Assembly (NCBI GenBank): GCA_963676075.2
Contig: CAXXNZ010000002.1
Location: forward strand, 1 to 36,910
Source: JAHJQZ01 sp963676075
Lineage (GTDB): Bacteria; Pseudomonadota; Alphaproteobacteria; Rhizobiales; Devosiaceae
Length of the DNA: 36,910 nt
Direction: 5' to 3'
In this document: piece by piece, positions 8,356-16,814 of the stretch
Layout: every line of letters starts with the position of its first letter
Position numbering within the stretch: the first letter of the stretch is position 1
Notes under the pieces: model-generated
What the model was told of the DNA's origin: nothing
The model's database searches: none
The model's input: only the letters and a program-made list of their open reading frames with translations
Made by a program: the position numbers and the translations under genes

Positions 8356-8559
8356 ATGAACCGCGAACTCGACCCACGCATGCTCGAAATGCTGGTTTGT
8401 CCGCTGACCAAAACGCGGCTGGTGCTGTCTGCCGACAAAACGGAGTTGGTCTCGCGCGCCGCCCGCATGGCCTTCCCCATCCGCAAGGGTGTGCCGCTAC
8501 TGACGATCGATGAGGCGCGCAACATTTCCGAGGAAGAAGCGGACCGCATTGGGCACTGA
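8356..8559 (+). CDS. Trm112-family small protein
   Basis: A protein of 67 residues from the ATG at 8356, preceded by GGGGG; the open frame runs further back to 8299 but that part lies in the previous gene. It shows the Trm112/YcaR pattern: LDPRMLEMLVCPLTKTRLVLS, then ELVSRAARMAFPIRKGVPLL. Only one cysteine of the usual zinc-binding set remains (VCPLT), so zinc binding is doubtful. Family members in other organisms activate methyltransferases; the bacterial short form has no fixed role. It starts 16 bp after the LON-domain gene and is probably the last gene of the cnoX operon. Confidence 0.85.
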   Translation: MNRELDPRMLEMLVCPLTKTRLVLSADKTELVSRAARMAFPIRKGVPLLTIDEARNISEEEADRIGH

Positions 8560-8650
8560 CCGCAGCTGGCGGCCGGTTTTGCGGCGATTTCGACTCATCT
8601 GATCCCGAACAACCTGTGCCTGAACGGGCTCCCGATAGGCCGCCGATGGG

Positions 8651-9019
8651 TCACTTCGATCGCTTGGCGGCGAATGTCTCCCTCTCCGTCGCAAGAAGCC
8701 CCGCCACCTCTACCGACAGCGTCACGGGCGCCCCGGCTTCATCGTGCCAGTCGAGAATGACCTCCTCGCGCCAGGCGAAGCGAATCAGGTGGATCTCGAG
8801 GATATGAATGAGGCGCTGCACATCCTGCTGCGTTTCGGTTGTGCAAGCCAGCGCCAATCCGTCGTTGCCTGCCTCAAGGACGCAGGTCCCGGGTTCGAAG
8901 TCGATTTCCGCACGCGTCTCGTCAAAGCGTGCCTCGACCTTGTGAGCAAAATGCCGGCACAGTTGCTGCAAATACTGGCTGGCCTTGTCGGTGGCGAAAC
9001 GGGCTGTGGCGGCGGTCAT
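8651..9019 (-). CDS. DUF2218 domain protein
   Basis: A protein of 122 residues with GGAAGGA just before the ATG. The DUF2218 pattern is clear: ATARFATDKASQYLQQLCRH, FAHKVEARFDETRAEIDF, a central GDGLAL-like strand (NDGLALACTT), and a final LDWHDE. It is probably cytosolic, with no signal peptide or membrane segment. Function is unknown. It is the last gene of the siderophore importer operon, two bases after the ATPase gene. Family knowledge: DUF2218 genes recur next to iron-siderophore uptake genes in alphaproteobacteria, which suggests a job in handling the imported iron complex. That role is inference. Confidence 0.85.
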   Translation of the reverse strand: MTAATARFATDKASQYLQQLCRHFAHKVEARFDETRAEIDFEPGTCVLEAGNDGLALACTTETQQDVQRLIHILEIHLIRFAWREEVILDWHDEAGAPVTLSVEVAGLLATERETFAAKRSK

Positions 9020-9021
9020 GA

Positions 9022-9789
9022 CTATCCTTCCTGATCGTAATAGACGCTGATGAGCTGGCCGGCGATGGCATGGACGCGGACCTCGATCTCGTAGAGTTCG
9101 CGCATGATGTCGCTGGTGATGACCTCGGCGGGCGGACCGGCATGGGCCAGCCTACCGTCGCGCATGGCGATGATGTGATCGGCATAGACCGAGGCGAAAT
9201 TGATGTCGTGCAGGACGAGAACCACGGTCTTTCCGAGCTCGCGCGACGCGCGACGCAGCAGCTGCATCATGGTGACGGCGTGTTTCATGTCGAGATTGTT
9301 GAGCGGCTCGTCGAGCAGCACGAACTCGGTGTCCTGGGCCAGCACCATGGCGACATAGGCGCGCTGGCGCTGCCCGCCCGACAGCTCGTCGATGAAGCGG
9401 TCCCTGAGATCGTCAAGGCCGAGAAAGCCGAGTGCCTCATCGACATTGGCCCGGTCGGTTGCAGTGAGCCGGCCCTTTGAATGCGGATAACGCCCAAACG
9501 AGACCAGGTCGAAGACGCTGAGGCGGGCGCTGGTGTGGTTATCCTGGCGCAGGATGGCGAGCTTGCGCGCAAGGGTATCGCCCGGGGTTCGTGAGACGTC
9601 GAGCCCGTCGATCGTGATCGCGCCGGCGCTCATCGGCAAAAGTCGCGCAATCATCGACAAAAGCGTCGACTTGCCGGCGCCGTTCGGACCGATGATGGCG
9701 GTGACGCCATTGGCGGGAATGTCGAGGGACACGCCGTCGACGACCAGGGCCTGGTCATAGGACTTGGAGACGTTGTGGACGCTGATCAT
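9022..9789 (-). CDS. Siderophore ABC transporter, ATP-binding protein
   Basis: A protein of 255 residues of the FepC/YclP type. It has Walker A GPNGAGKS (residues 34-41), a Q-loop in ILRQDNHTSARLSVFDLVSFGRYPHSKGRL, signature LSGGQRQRAYVAMVLAQ, Walker B EFVLLDEPLNNLD and an H-loop histidine in VLHDINFAS. It powers uptake of an iron chelate with the two permeases and the binding protein encoded upstream. The ATG overlaps the stop of the second permease gene by four bases (ATGA), and the DUF2218 gene follows two bases after its own stop, so it is internal to one operon. Confidence 0.93.
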   Translation of the reverse strand: MISVHNVSKSYDQALVVDGVSLDIPANGVTAIIGPNGAGKSTLLSMIARLLPMSAGAITIDGLDVSRTPGDTLARKLAILRQDNHTSARLSVFDLVSFGRYPHSKGRLTATDRANVDEALGFLGLDDLRDRFIDELSGGQRQRAYVAMVLAQDTEFVLLDEPLNNLDMKHAVTMMQLLRRASRELGKTVVLVLHDINFASVYADHIIAMRDGRLAHAGPPAEVITSDIMRELYEIEVRVHAIAGQLISVYYDQEG

Positions 9790-10775
9790 CTGGCCTTGCC
9801 CCTCAAAAGCAGGAAAATGAAGGTGATGCCGCCGACGAATTCGATGATGATCGACAGGCTGGTGTTGAATGAAAAAACCCGCTCGAGCACCATCTGCCCG
9901 CCGATCAGGCAGATCACGGCGATGAGCGCCGCCACGGGCAGGATGTGTCGGTGTCTGTACGATGGCGTTATCAGATAGGCGAGATTGGCCACCAGAAGGC
10001 CGAAAAAGGTCACCGGACCGACAAGAGCTGTCGACACCGAGATCATCACCGTGACCAGAAGCAGGACGATTATTGTCTCACGCCGGTGATCGATCCCGAG
10101 GCTTATGGCGCTGTCGCGCCCCAACGCCAGCACGTCCCAGGCGTAAAGGCGCGGCCAGGCGATCAGGGTTGCGACGAACATGATCAGCGCCGAAATTCCC
10201 AGAAGGTCGGGTTTGACCGAATTGAAGCCGGCATAGAACATGTCCTGAAGCATGGCGAACTCGTTGGGATCGATCAGGCGGACCATCAGGCCGGTGAGCG
10301 AGCGAAACAGGACGCCGAGGACGATGCCGACCAGCATGACCAGATGCAGCGGTCGCCGGGCGCCGAAGAACAGCGTGCCGTAAACGAGCATGGCGAAGCC
10401 GGACATGACGGCAAGCTCGAGGGCGAACATCAGCTGCGAACCGGCTGTCAGGACGGCAAAACCGCCAAGGGCGAAGACCAGAATCGTGCGCAGCAGTACG
10501 AAGAGGGCGTCGAAGCCCATTATTGCCGGGGTAAGGATACGGTTGCCGGTGACCGTCTGGAAGGCGACGGTCGAAACCGCGACGGCATATCCGACCAGAA
10601 TGAGCGCGAGGAGCTTGCGGCCGCGGAACATCAGGACAAACTCCCAACTGCCGCGGGCGCCAAGCGTCATGAACAGAACGCCCAGCCCGAGCGCGATGAT
10701 CGCCAGCAGACCGATGACGGTGCCGGGACGGGAGAGCAGGGAACGCGGTGCATGAAGGGCTGCGATCTCAGGCAT
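9786..10775 (-). CDS. Siderophore ABC transporter permease (second)
   Basis: I placed the start at the ATG at 10775 (MPEIAALHAP); the open frame goes further back to 10883, but that part overlaps the first permease gene too deeply. The product has 329 residues with about nine to ten hydrophobic segments and belongs to the FecCD/BtuC permease family. The coupling region LGRDSAISLGIDHRRET matches the ATPase-contacting loop. It pairs with the other permease (10768-11739) as a heterodimer, as in YclN/YclO. The two permease genes overlap by eight bases and this gene overlaps the ATPase gene by four, which points to coupled translation. Confidence 0.9.
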   Translation of the reverse strand: MPEIAALHAPRSLLSRPGTVIGLLAIIALGLGVLFMTLGARGSWEFVLMFRGRKLLALILVGYAVAVSTVAFQTVTGNRILTPAIMGFDALFVLLRTILVFALGGFAVLTAGSQLMFALELAVMSGFAMLVYGTLFFGARRPLHLVMLVGIVLGVLFRSLTGLMVRLIDPNEFAMLQDMFYAGFNSVKPDLLGISALIMFVATLIAWPRLYAWDVLALGRDSAISLGIDHRRETIIVLLLVTVMISVSTALVGPVTFFGLLVANLAYLITPSYRHRHILPVAALIAVICLIGGQMVLERVFSFNTSLSIIIEFVGGITFIFLLLRGKAR

Positions 10776-11739
10776 CGGTGGTGCTCCGCCGGAGCAGGAG
10801 GTAAAGGAAGATGATCGAGCCGACGACGCCCATGACAGTGCCGATCGGGATCTCGTAGGGAAACCGGATGAGCCGGCCGGCAATGTCGCTCAACAACACC
10901 AGCCCGGCGCCCATCAGGGCGACATGGGGCAGGCCTGCGCGCATGTTGTCGCCAAAGGACAGGCGCACAATATTGGGCACGATCAGGCCGAGAAAGGGGA
11001 TGGTGCCGACGGTGACCGTGATGATGGCGGTCATCAACGCGACAATGGTCAGCCCCAGACCGACGACGCGCTTGTAGGCCAGTCCGAGATTGGTGGCGAA
11101 ACCCTCGCCGAGCCCGGCCACGGTGAAGCGGTCGGCGGTAACATAGGTGGCGACGGCAAGGGCCAGGGTCAGCCAGAGCATTTCGTAGCGGCCGCGCAGA
11201 ACGCCGGAGAAATCGCCGGTGCGCCAGGCGCTGAGCGCCTGCAACAGCTCGAAGCGATAGGCGAAGAAATCGGTCGCCGAGGCGATGACGCCGCTGAGCA
11301 TCAGTCCGACCAGCGGCACGATGAGGATGTCGCGCCACTGGACCAGGGACAGGATCTTCAGAAACAGCGCCGTGCCGGCAAGGGCGAAAACCGCTGCAAT
11401 CATCATTTTGACAATGACCGGCGCGCCCGGCCACAGAACCAGCGTGGTCAGCAGGCCTAGGGAAGCGGATTCGACCGTGCCGACCGTCGAGGGTTCGACG
11501 AAGCGGTTGCGCGCCAGCATCTGCAGCAAAAGGCCGGCAATGGCCATCGATGAGCCGGCCAGAATCAGCGCCAGCGTGCGGGGAATGCGGCTGGCAAGAA
11601 GGATCAGCAGCGCCCGGCGGTCGTTGTCTTCCGAAAAAAGCGTCGACAGGCTGACATCGCTCACCCCGATGAACAGGCTGGCGATGCCGAGGCCGATTAT
11701 GGCGATAAGAGCGGTAGCGAGAAGAACGGACTTGCGCAT
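10768..11739 (-). CDS. Siderophore ABC transporter permease (first)
   Basis: A FecCD-family permease of 323 residues. The N terminus is a membrane segment (SVLLATALIAIIGLGIASLFIG), followed by the family features SRIPRTLALILAGSSMAIAGLLLQML and NRFVEPSTVGTVESASLG (the region that is usually GxxxGA in BtuC), then VPLVGLMLSGVI. The coupling loop GLGEGFATNLGLAYKR is present. It lies 62 bp after the binding-protein gene and overlaps the second permease gene. The substrate is an iron-siderophore by similarity to the YclNOPQ/FatBCD layout; which siderophore cannot be read from the sequence. Confidence 0.9.
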   Translation of the reverse strand: MRKSVLLATALIAIIGLGIASLFIGVSDVSLSTLFSEDNDRRALLILLASRIPRTLALILAGSSMAIAGLLLQMLARNRFVEPSTVGTVESASLGLLTTLVLWPGAPVIVKMMIAAVFALAGTALFLKILSLVQWRDILIVPLVGLMLSGVIASATDFFAYRFELLQALSAWRTGDFSGVLRGRYEMLWLTLALAVATYVTADRFTVAGLGEGFATNLGLAYKRVVGLGLTIVALMTAIITVTVGTIPFLGLIVPNIVRLSFGDNMRAGLPHVALMGAGLVLLSDIAGRLIRFPYEIPIGTVMGVVGSIIFLYLLLRRSTTDA

Positions 11740-11801
11740 GATCGTATCCGGCCGGGTTGCGCTTGAGTGCAGCCCGGCCGGTTGCTGGTTGGGACAGGGG
11801 G

Positions 11802-12704
11802 TCAGTCGCCAGCCAGCTCGTCGACAATGGCGTTGAGATTGGCAATGCCACCATTGGTGACATACCAGCGCGCGCTGTCGACATAGGTAATGCGATCGTT
11901 TTTCCAGGCGCTGGTCTGGTGCATCAGCTCGTTGTCGAGCACCTGTTTCGCCGAATCGGCCTGCTGGCCGATGGCGGCGTCGCGGTCGAGCACGATCAGC
12001 CAGTCCGGATCGGTCTCAAGCAGAAACTCGAAGGAGACCGCGTCGCCATGGGTCGCCGCTTCCACGTCTGCAATCGCCGGGGAAACGCCGAGCGTGTCAT
12101 GGACGAAGCCGAAACGCGATCCGGGCCCGAAAGCGGTGATCTCGCCCCCCGAAGACATGATGATCAGGGCCGAGCCGATATCATCGGCTCGTTCGCCGAA
12201 TTCTGCGACGCGCGCATCAAAATCGGCGATCATCGCCTCGATTTCGGCGGTGCGATTGAAGATCTTGCCGAGGGCGAGACTGTTGCGCTTCACCGACGGG
12301 ACGAAATCGGCCCAGTCGTTGGACAAATCGATGGTCGGGGCGATGGCGCTCAATTCGTCATAGGCGCCCGAGGACCGTGCCGCGACGATGATCAGGTCGG
12401 GCGCAAGGGCGTTGACCGCTTCGTAGTCGGGTTCGAACAGCGAACCGACCTTGGCATAATCGTCGCTCTCATAGGCGTCGAGATTGGCCGGCATGTTGAA
12501 GGCTGGCACGCCGGCAACGGCGATGCCGAGCGCCTGCAGCGTGTCGAGCGTGGCAAGGTCGAAGCTCACGACAGTCTCAGGATTGGCCGGAACCTCGGTC
12601 TCGCCCTGGGCGTGGGCAATGGTAACGGTGTCTGCGGATAGGGCAGGGGAGGCAACAAGAGCGGTTGCCAGGGCGGCGATCGCAAGAAGGTGGTTGATTT
12701 TCAT
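11802..12704 (-). CDS. Siderophore-binding periplasmic protein (YclQ/FatB type)
   Basis: A protein of 300 residues preceded by GGAGAC eight bases before the ATG. It has a signal peptide (KINHLLAIAALATALVASPALSA) and then a type III periplasmic binding fold: PETVVSFDLATLDTLQALGI, VGSLFEPDYEAVNALAPDLIIVA, and a C-terminal lobe with PDWLIVLDRDAAIG. These match the FatB/YclQ/CeuE group that binds catecholate or citrate-type siderophores. There is no lipobox, so it should be free in the periplasm. It is the first gene of the operon; an Irr-type box lies about 100 bp upstream, so expression is likely iron- or haem-controlled. Confidence 0.9.
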   Translation of the reverse strand: MKINHLLAIAALATALVASPALSADTVTIAHAQGETEVPANPETVVSFDLATLDTLQALGIAVAGVPAFNMPANLDAYESDDYAKVGSLFEPDYEAVNALAPDLIIVAARSSGAYDELSAIAPTIDLSNDWADFVPSVKRNSLALGKIFNRTAEIEAMIADFDARVAEFGERADDIGSALIIMSSGGEITAFGPGSRFGFVHDTLGVSPAIADVEAATHGDAVSFEFLLETDPDWLIVLDRDAAIGQQADSAKQVLDNELMHQTSAWKNDRITYVDSARWYVTNGGIANLNAIVDELAGD

Positions 12705-13061
12705 TGTGTCTCCAATCAGCGGGGGTCAAGGCCCCGTCATCAAAGTTGAATGGGACGGTTAGCCGGGTCAGCCTGTCGAAATCAATAGAAACGGCAGCAG
12801 GTTAGAAGCGTTCTAGTCAAGCAGGAATATATTCCGAACAGGCATAGTGAATCGGCTGGAGCCGCGACTGGGCGCCGCGAAAGCCAGTCTTCCAGCCCGT
12901 TTGTACTTGTCTCGGTGGCCGCCTTCGGATAGAGCACGCGCGCTAGACAGATTTCGCGCGTGTTCCGGTCCGGTTATGCGCATCGACCATGAACGAAGCC
13001 GCAAGCCGGTTTCGCCCGATGCCCCAGGACCCGCGCAACCCCAATTAGGTACGGCCACCCA
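12705..13061. other. Divergent intergenic region between siderophore operon and typA
   Basis: These 357 bases carry no convincing gene. They hold the Irr-type box (12801-12817), a 12-bp perfect palindrome GGAATATATTCC (12824-12835), and presumably both divergent promoters. A TTGACT on the minus strand (12815-12820) touches the Irr box and could be the -35 of the siderophore operon, but no good -10 sits at the right distance. Confidence 0.5.
12801..12817. promoter_or_regulatory. Irr-type iron control element (ICE box)
   Basis: GTTAGAAGCGTTCTAGT matches the rhizobial Irr consensus TTTAGAA-N3-TTCTAAA at 11 of 14 fixed positions, including the full TTAGAA and TTCTA cores. It lies 97 bp upstream of the siderophore-binding protein gene. 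Family knowledge: Irr senses iron through haem and binds such boxes. Its action here is inferred. Confidence 0.7.
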
Positions 13062-14882
13062 ATGAAATTGCGCAACATCGCGATCATCGCTCACGTTGAC
13101 CATGGCAAGACCACGCTGATCGACGTTCTGCTCAAGCAATCCGGCTCCTTCCGCGACAACCAGCGGACAGAGGAACGGATGATGGATTCCAACGACCTCG
13201 AACGCGAACGTGGCATCACCATTCTCGCCAAGGTGACTTCGCTGATGTGGCACGATACCCGCATCAACATCGTCGACACGCCCGGCCACGCCGATTTCGG
13301 CGGCGAAGTTGAGCGTATCCTGTCGATGGTTGATGGCGTCGTTATCCTTGTCGACGCAGCCGAAGGGCCGATGCCGCAGACAAAGTTCGTTCTGTCCAAG
13401 GCTTTGTCGCTCGGGCTCAAGCCGATCGTTGCCATCAACAAGATCGACAAGCCCGACGAGCGTCATGTCGAGGTGGTCAACGAGGTGTTCGATCTGTTCG
13501 TGGCGCTCGACGCCCACGAGGAACAGCTTGATTTCCCGATCCTTTACGGTTCGGCCAAGCAGGGCTGGATGTCGGCGGATCCGCAAGGGGCGCAGGACAG
13601 CGTCGCGCCGCTGCTCGACCTCGTCGTCAAGCATGTCGAGGAACCCAAGGTCGAGATCGGCCCGTTCCGCATGCTGGTGACAACCATCGAACGCAATCCC
13701 TTCCTCGGGCGCATCCTCACTGGCCGCATTCTGTCCGGAACGGCCAAGGCCGGAGAGCCGGTTCATGCCCTTCACCGCGACGGCGAAGAAGTGGAAAAGG
13801 GACGTATCTCCAAGGTTCTCGCCTTCCGCGGTATCGAGCGCCAGCCGATCGAAATCGGCGAGGCGGGCGACATCGTCGCCATTGCCGGGCTTGAAACGGC
13901 AACGGTCGCCGACACCTTGTGCGCACCGACGGTTTCCGAGGCCATCGCATCGCGGCCGATCGATCCGCCGACCCTGTCGATGACCTTCCGCATCAATGAC
14001 GGCCCGTTTGCCGGGCGCGAGGGCGACAAGGTGCAATCCCGCGTCATCCTCGACCGGTTGCGCCGCGAGGCCGAGGGCAATGTTGCCATTCGCGTCAATC
14101 GCGGCACCGACGCCGACAGTTTCGAGGTGGCCGGGCGTGGCGAACTCCAGCTTGCCGTTCTCATCGAGACCATGCGCCGCGAAGGGTTCGAGATGACGGT
14201 CGGACGCCCGCGCGTGCTGATGCAGGAAAAAGATGGCGAGACGCTCGAGCCGATCGAGGAAGTCATCATCGACGTCGACGACGAATTCACCGGCCCGGTG
14301 GTCCAGAAGCTGAGCGAGCGCAAGGGCGACCTGGTAGAAATGCGTCCTTCTGGCCATGGCCGCACCCGTTTGCGCCTTTACGTACCCACTCGCGCGCTCA
14401 TTGGCTATCAGTCCGAACTTTTGGGCGACACGCGTGGCACGGCAATCTTCAACCGGCTGTTCCACGACTACCAGCCGCACAAAGGGCCGATGCAGGGCCG
14501 CCGTACAGGCGTCCTCATCTCCAATTCGACCGGCACCTCGGTCGCCTATGCGCTGTGGAACCTCGAGGATCGTGGCCCGATGCTGATCGATCCGGGCGTC
14601 GACGTCTACGAAGGCATGATCATCGGCGAGCACACGCGTGGCAACGATCTCGAGGTCAATCCGATCAAGGGCAAGCAGCTGACCAATATCCGCACCACGT
14701 CCAAGGACGAAGCGGTGCGACTGACCCCGCCCAAGAAGCTCTCGCTTGATCAGGCGCTCGGCTACATCGCCGATGACGAATATGTCGAGGTCACGCCCAA
14801 GACCATCCGTTTGCGCAAGATCCGGCTTGATCCCAATGACCGCAAGCGCGCCTATCGGGCTGCGCAGTCCCAGGCAAGCTAG
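13062..14882 (+). CDS. typA: Ribosome-associated GTPase TypA/BipA
   Basis: A protein of 606 residues, the normal length. The GTPase domain begins at the N terminus with P-loop AHVDHGKT (residues 10-17), switch I around RGITILAKV, G3 DTPGHADF and G4 NKID. Domains II, III and V of the elongation-factor fold follow (for example PFRMLVTTIERNPFLGRILTGR), and then the TypA-specific C-terminal domain (YQPHKGPMQGRRTGVLIS, IKGKQLTNIRTTSKDEA). Family knowledge: TypA is an EF-G-like translational GTPase that helps ribosome assembly and growth under stress or cold. It stands alone, divergent from the siderophore operon and followed by an AT-rich islet. Its stop codon overlaps the stop of the minus-strand islet ORF. 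Confidence 0.97.
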   Translation: MKLRNIAIIAHVDHGKTTLIDVLLKQSGSFRDNQRTEERMMDSNDLERERGITILAKVTSLMWHDTRINIVDTPGHADFGGEVERILSMVDGVVILVDAAEGPMPQTKFVLSKALSLGLKPIVAINKIDKPDERHVEVVNEVFDLFVALDAHEEQLDFPILYGSAKQGWMSADPQGAQDSVAPLLDLVVKHVEEPKVEIGPFRMLVTTIERNPFLGRILTGRILSGTAKAGEPVHALHRDGEEVEKGRISKVLAFRGIERQPIEIGEAGDIVAIAGLETATVADTLCAPTVSEAIASRPIDPPTLSMTFRINDGPFAGREGDKVQSRVILDRLRREAEGNVAIRVNRGTDADSFEVAGRGELQLAVLIETMRREGFEMTVGRPRVLMQEKDGETLEPIEEVIIDVDDEFTGPVVQKLSERKGDLVEMRPSGHGRTRLRLYVPTRALIGYQSELLGDTRGTAIFNRLFHDYQPHKGPMQGRRTGVLISNSTGTSVAYALWNLEDRGPMLIDPGVDVYEGMIIGEHTRGNDLEVNPIKGKQLTNIRTTSKDEAVRLTPPKKLSLDQALGYIADDEYVEVTPKTIRLRKIRLDPNDRKRAYRAAQSQAS

Positions 14883-15256
14883 GGGAGCGGCCGAGGTATT
14901 TCCTGTATGGGCAAGTCAGTCGGGATGCAGCTGTTATATTGTACTACTAATTTATCTACTTTTATGAGTTGATTAAAGCCACCTCGCAACGACATATCAG
15001 AGATGCAATTCCCTGAGCCGGATATAATACTCGAGTCTATTTTAACAGGAGATTTTTCTTGATCGAAAATACCAGTTATCAACCAGACTGACACTCCGCT
15101 AGCAACGCCTACAAAATAGCTTAAAATATGAGTATATATTAGTTTACTTTTATTTTTCGGGAGAATTGGCTTTTTCTTCCCCATCGTGAGCATTCTCTGG
15201 AGCGAGCAATCGAAATGCGAGAACGCCACAATGTCGCCGAATAGGTAAAAATGCAT
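14879..15256 (-). CDS. Hypothetical single-pass membrane protein in AT-rich islet
   Basis: An open frame of 125 codons that I do not recognise. Starts at 15256, 15193 (MLTMGKKK) or 15184 (MGKKK) are possible; the later two put a basic stretch (KKKPILPKNKSK) directly before a predicted membrane helix (ILSYFVGVASGVSVWLITGIF), which looks like a real N-in membrane topology. The C-terminal 65 residues would then be outside and contain two cysteines (NCISD and NSCIP). Base composition and codon use are clearly more AT-rich than in all neighbours, which suggests recent acquisition. The frame stops exactly over the typA stop codon. It could also be chance, since AT-rich DNA with few constraints was not tested for coding bias. 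Confidence 0.4.
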   Translation of the reverse strand: MHFYLFGDIVAFSHFDCSLQRMLTMGKKKPILPKNKSKLIYTHILSYFVGVASGVSVWLITGIFDQEKSPVKIDSSIISGSGNCISDMSLRGGFNQLIKVDKLVVQYNSCIPTDLPIQEIPRPLP

Positions 15257-15524
15257 TAACGATAAAGAATAACTCCATGGGGACTAATGTTCTTGGGCCG
15301 AAACAATGATCATTACTTGACTCAAAAACCCATATAATGAGTCTCGAGCGAGAACATTCGGCAAATTACGCCTTGCCTCTCGTGTCATCTCCGTAGTGCT
15401 TGTGTGAAAAGTTTTCGATGTTCACAATTGCGCCCGCGAAAAATTTCGCTGGGACAGTCGGTCTCTAGACTCTAGGAGCGAATATGACTTCGCGCAGAGA
15501 GACTCCATCAATACATGAAGAAGT
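14883..15524. other. AT-rich islet between typA and the nucleosidase gene
   Basis: About 640 bases with much lower GC than the flanks (for example the stretch 14935-15180). The left part holds the hypothetical minus-strand ORF; 15257-15524 holds no convincing gene. It contains an 8-bp inverted repeat (AATGTTCT 15286-15293, AGAACATT 15351-15358) and GCGAAA-AA-TTTCGC at 15436-15449. No integrase, direct repeat or tRNA flanks it. Confidence 0.6.
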
Positions 15525-16160
15525 TTAGGGCAAGCCCGCCGCCAGCACGCTTTCCAGCCCGTCGACCGCTGCGGCCAGGCGTTCGTCGACGATGTGCAGA
15601 TATTGCGTCCAGTCGTCGAAATGATGCAGTTCGGTCGCGCCGTCGGATATGCCCCGCAAAGCAACCACAGGCACGACAAACCGCATTGCCGCGCGTTTGA
15701 GCGCAAAGGTCTCCATGTCGACCATATCGGCATCGATCGTGTCATAGGCGGTGCCGGAAACGATATTGGCACCGGTCGACAGCCGCGCCAGGGGCACATC
15801 TGGCACCGGCGTGTCCAGTGCGACCTCAATCGGCAGCCCGAGAAACGGCGTTTCACCCTTGGGAAAACCGAGCGGGGTGGCGTCCATGTCACGGTAGGAG
15901 ACCGAGCTGGCCTGATAGACCGCGCCCTGTTCGAGCCGCTGCGAGCCGGCCGAACCGAGCGAGACGACCATGTCGGGCAGGCTGGCCGCTCCGGCGGAGC
16001 GGGCCAGCGCTTCGGTCAGCATGATCGCTGCTTCGACCGGACCGACGCCGGTCATCAGCGGCATGATGCGCGATCTGAGGTGCGGTCCGTATTCGGATTC
16101 GGCCGCCATGACATAGAGCACCCGGCGCTTGCCGACCTGTTTGACGAAATCGGTGATCAT
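15525..16160 (-). CDS. Phosphorylase-family nucleosidase (MTA/SAH nucleosidase-like)
   Basis: I chose the ATG at 16160, which begins one base after the stop codon of the upstream secreted-protein gene (TGA-C-ATG), so the two are coupled. The 211-residue product has the PNP/UDP phosphorylase fold: a central GVGPVEAAIMLTEAL, VVSLGSAGS, then VDMETFALKRAA (the base- and ribose-binding Glu) and ALRGISDGA, where the Asp is the catalytic acid. These match 5'-methylthioadenosine/S-adenosylhomocysteine nucleosidase, which recycles MTA and SAH. It is a little short for MtnN (about 230), and the exact substrate is not certain. Confidence 0.8.
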   Translation of the reverse strand: MITDFVKQVGKRRVLYVMAAESEYGPHLRSRIMPLMTGVGPVEAAIMLTEALARSAGAASLPDMVVSLGSAGSQRLEQGAVYQASSVSYRDMDATPLGFPKGETPFLGLPIEVALDTPVPDVPLARLSTGANIVSGTAYDTIDADMVDMETFALKRAAMRFVVPVVALRGISDGATELHHFDDWTQYLHIVDERLAAAVDGLESVLAAGLP

Positions 16161-16161
16161 G

Positions 16162-16710
16162 TCAGTCAGGCATCCGCGCCGGTTCGTCACTGGCACAATC
16201 GAAGCTTGCTGCCGTCTCGTCGGCATACTGCCGGGCGACGGCATTGGCATTCTTGACCTGGCGCGCGTCGATATAGGCGATATGGCAGGTATTGCCAGGC
16301 TCGAGCTTGGTGACGACGAGCACCTGTCCGTCCGCTTCCGAAGGATCGCCGGACTGGGTGAAGAACCTGAGGATGGTGGCGAACGGAACCCATTTGCCAT
16401 TTTTCTTCTGGAGGCGCCATTCCATGGTTTCGTTGATGGTGTTGAATTGCGGCAGGGTCTGCCGGGCCGCCTTCTCGTTGGCAGCATCGCCGCCGTAGGA
16501 CACGAACATCCTGAGATCACCCTCGGCGACATAGACCGGGTGACCCTTATAGCCGGAACAGGCCCATTCGCCGCCCAGTTCGTCGATCGACACAACCGTG
16601 CATGTGTCGAGGTCGATCTTGGTGTAGTCGCTGTCGATCTGTTGTGCCACCGCCGGTGCCGTGATGAGGCACGCGCCAGCCAAAATGGCGATCAGACGCT
16701 TGGTCAACAT
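16162..16710 (-). CDS. Secreted hypothetical protein
   Basis: The start at 16710 is preceded by GAAAGGG and opens a signal peptide (MLTKRLIAILAGACLITAPAVAQ, cleavage near AVA-QQ); the open frame reaches back to 16830 but this extension crosses the divergent ppa promoter. The mature protein has about 160 residues and three cysteines (CTVV, WACSGYKG, and two near the end including NTCHIAYI), so disulphides in the periplasm are likely. I do not recognise the family with certainty; similar small exported proteins are common in Hyphomicrobiales. It forms an operon with the nucleosidase gene. Nothing indicates a catalytic site. Confidence 0.75.
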   Translation of the reverse strand: MLTKRLIAILAGACLITAPAVAQQIDSDYTKIDLDTCTVVSIDELGGEWACSGYKGHPVYVAEGDLRMFVSYGGDAANEKAARQTLPQFNTINETMEWRLQKKNGKWVPFATILRFFTQSGDPSEADGQVLVVTKLEPGNTCHIAYIDARQVKNANAVARQYADETAASFDCASDEPARMPD

Positions 16711-16814
16711 GGTAACCCTTTCGTAGTTTGCTGCCTGTCCAGTCTTGCCATTACTGCGACAGAACGTCACAAACATGCCTCTGGCACTGTTCCGTTCCCA
16801 ATCAGGAAGACGCA

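Noticed and set aside
12813..14633. Minus-strand open frame of 606 codons
   Set aside because: It is the antisense shadow of typA, which has all translational GTPase motifs; the shadow shows no domain and comes from high-GC codon bias.
15310..15338. TTGACT...TATAAT promoter in the AT-rich islet
   Set aside because: Both boxes are good, but they are only 10 bp apart, and no gene follows on that strand.
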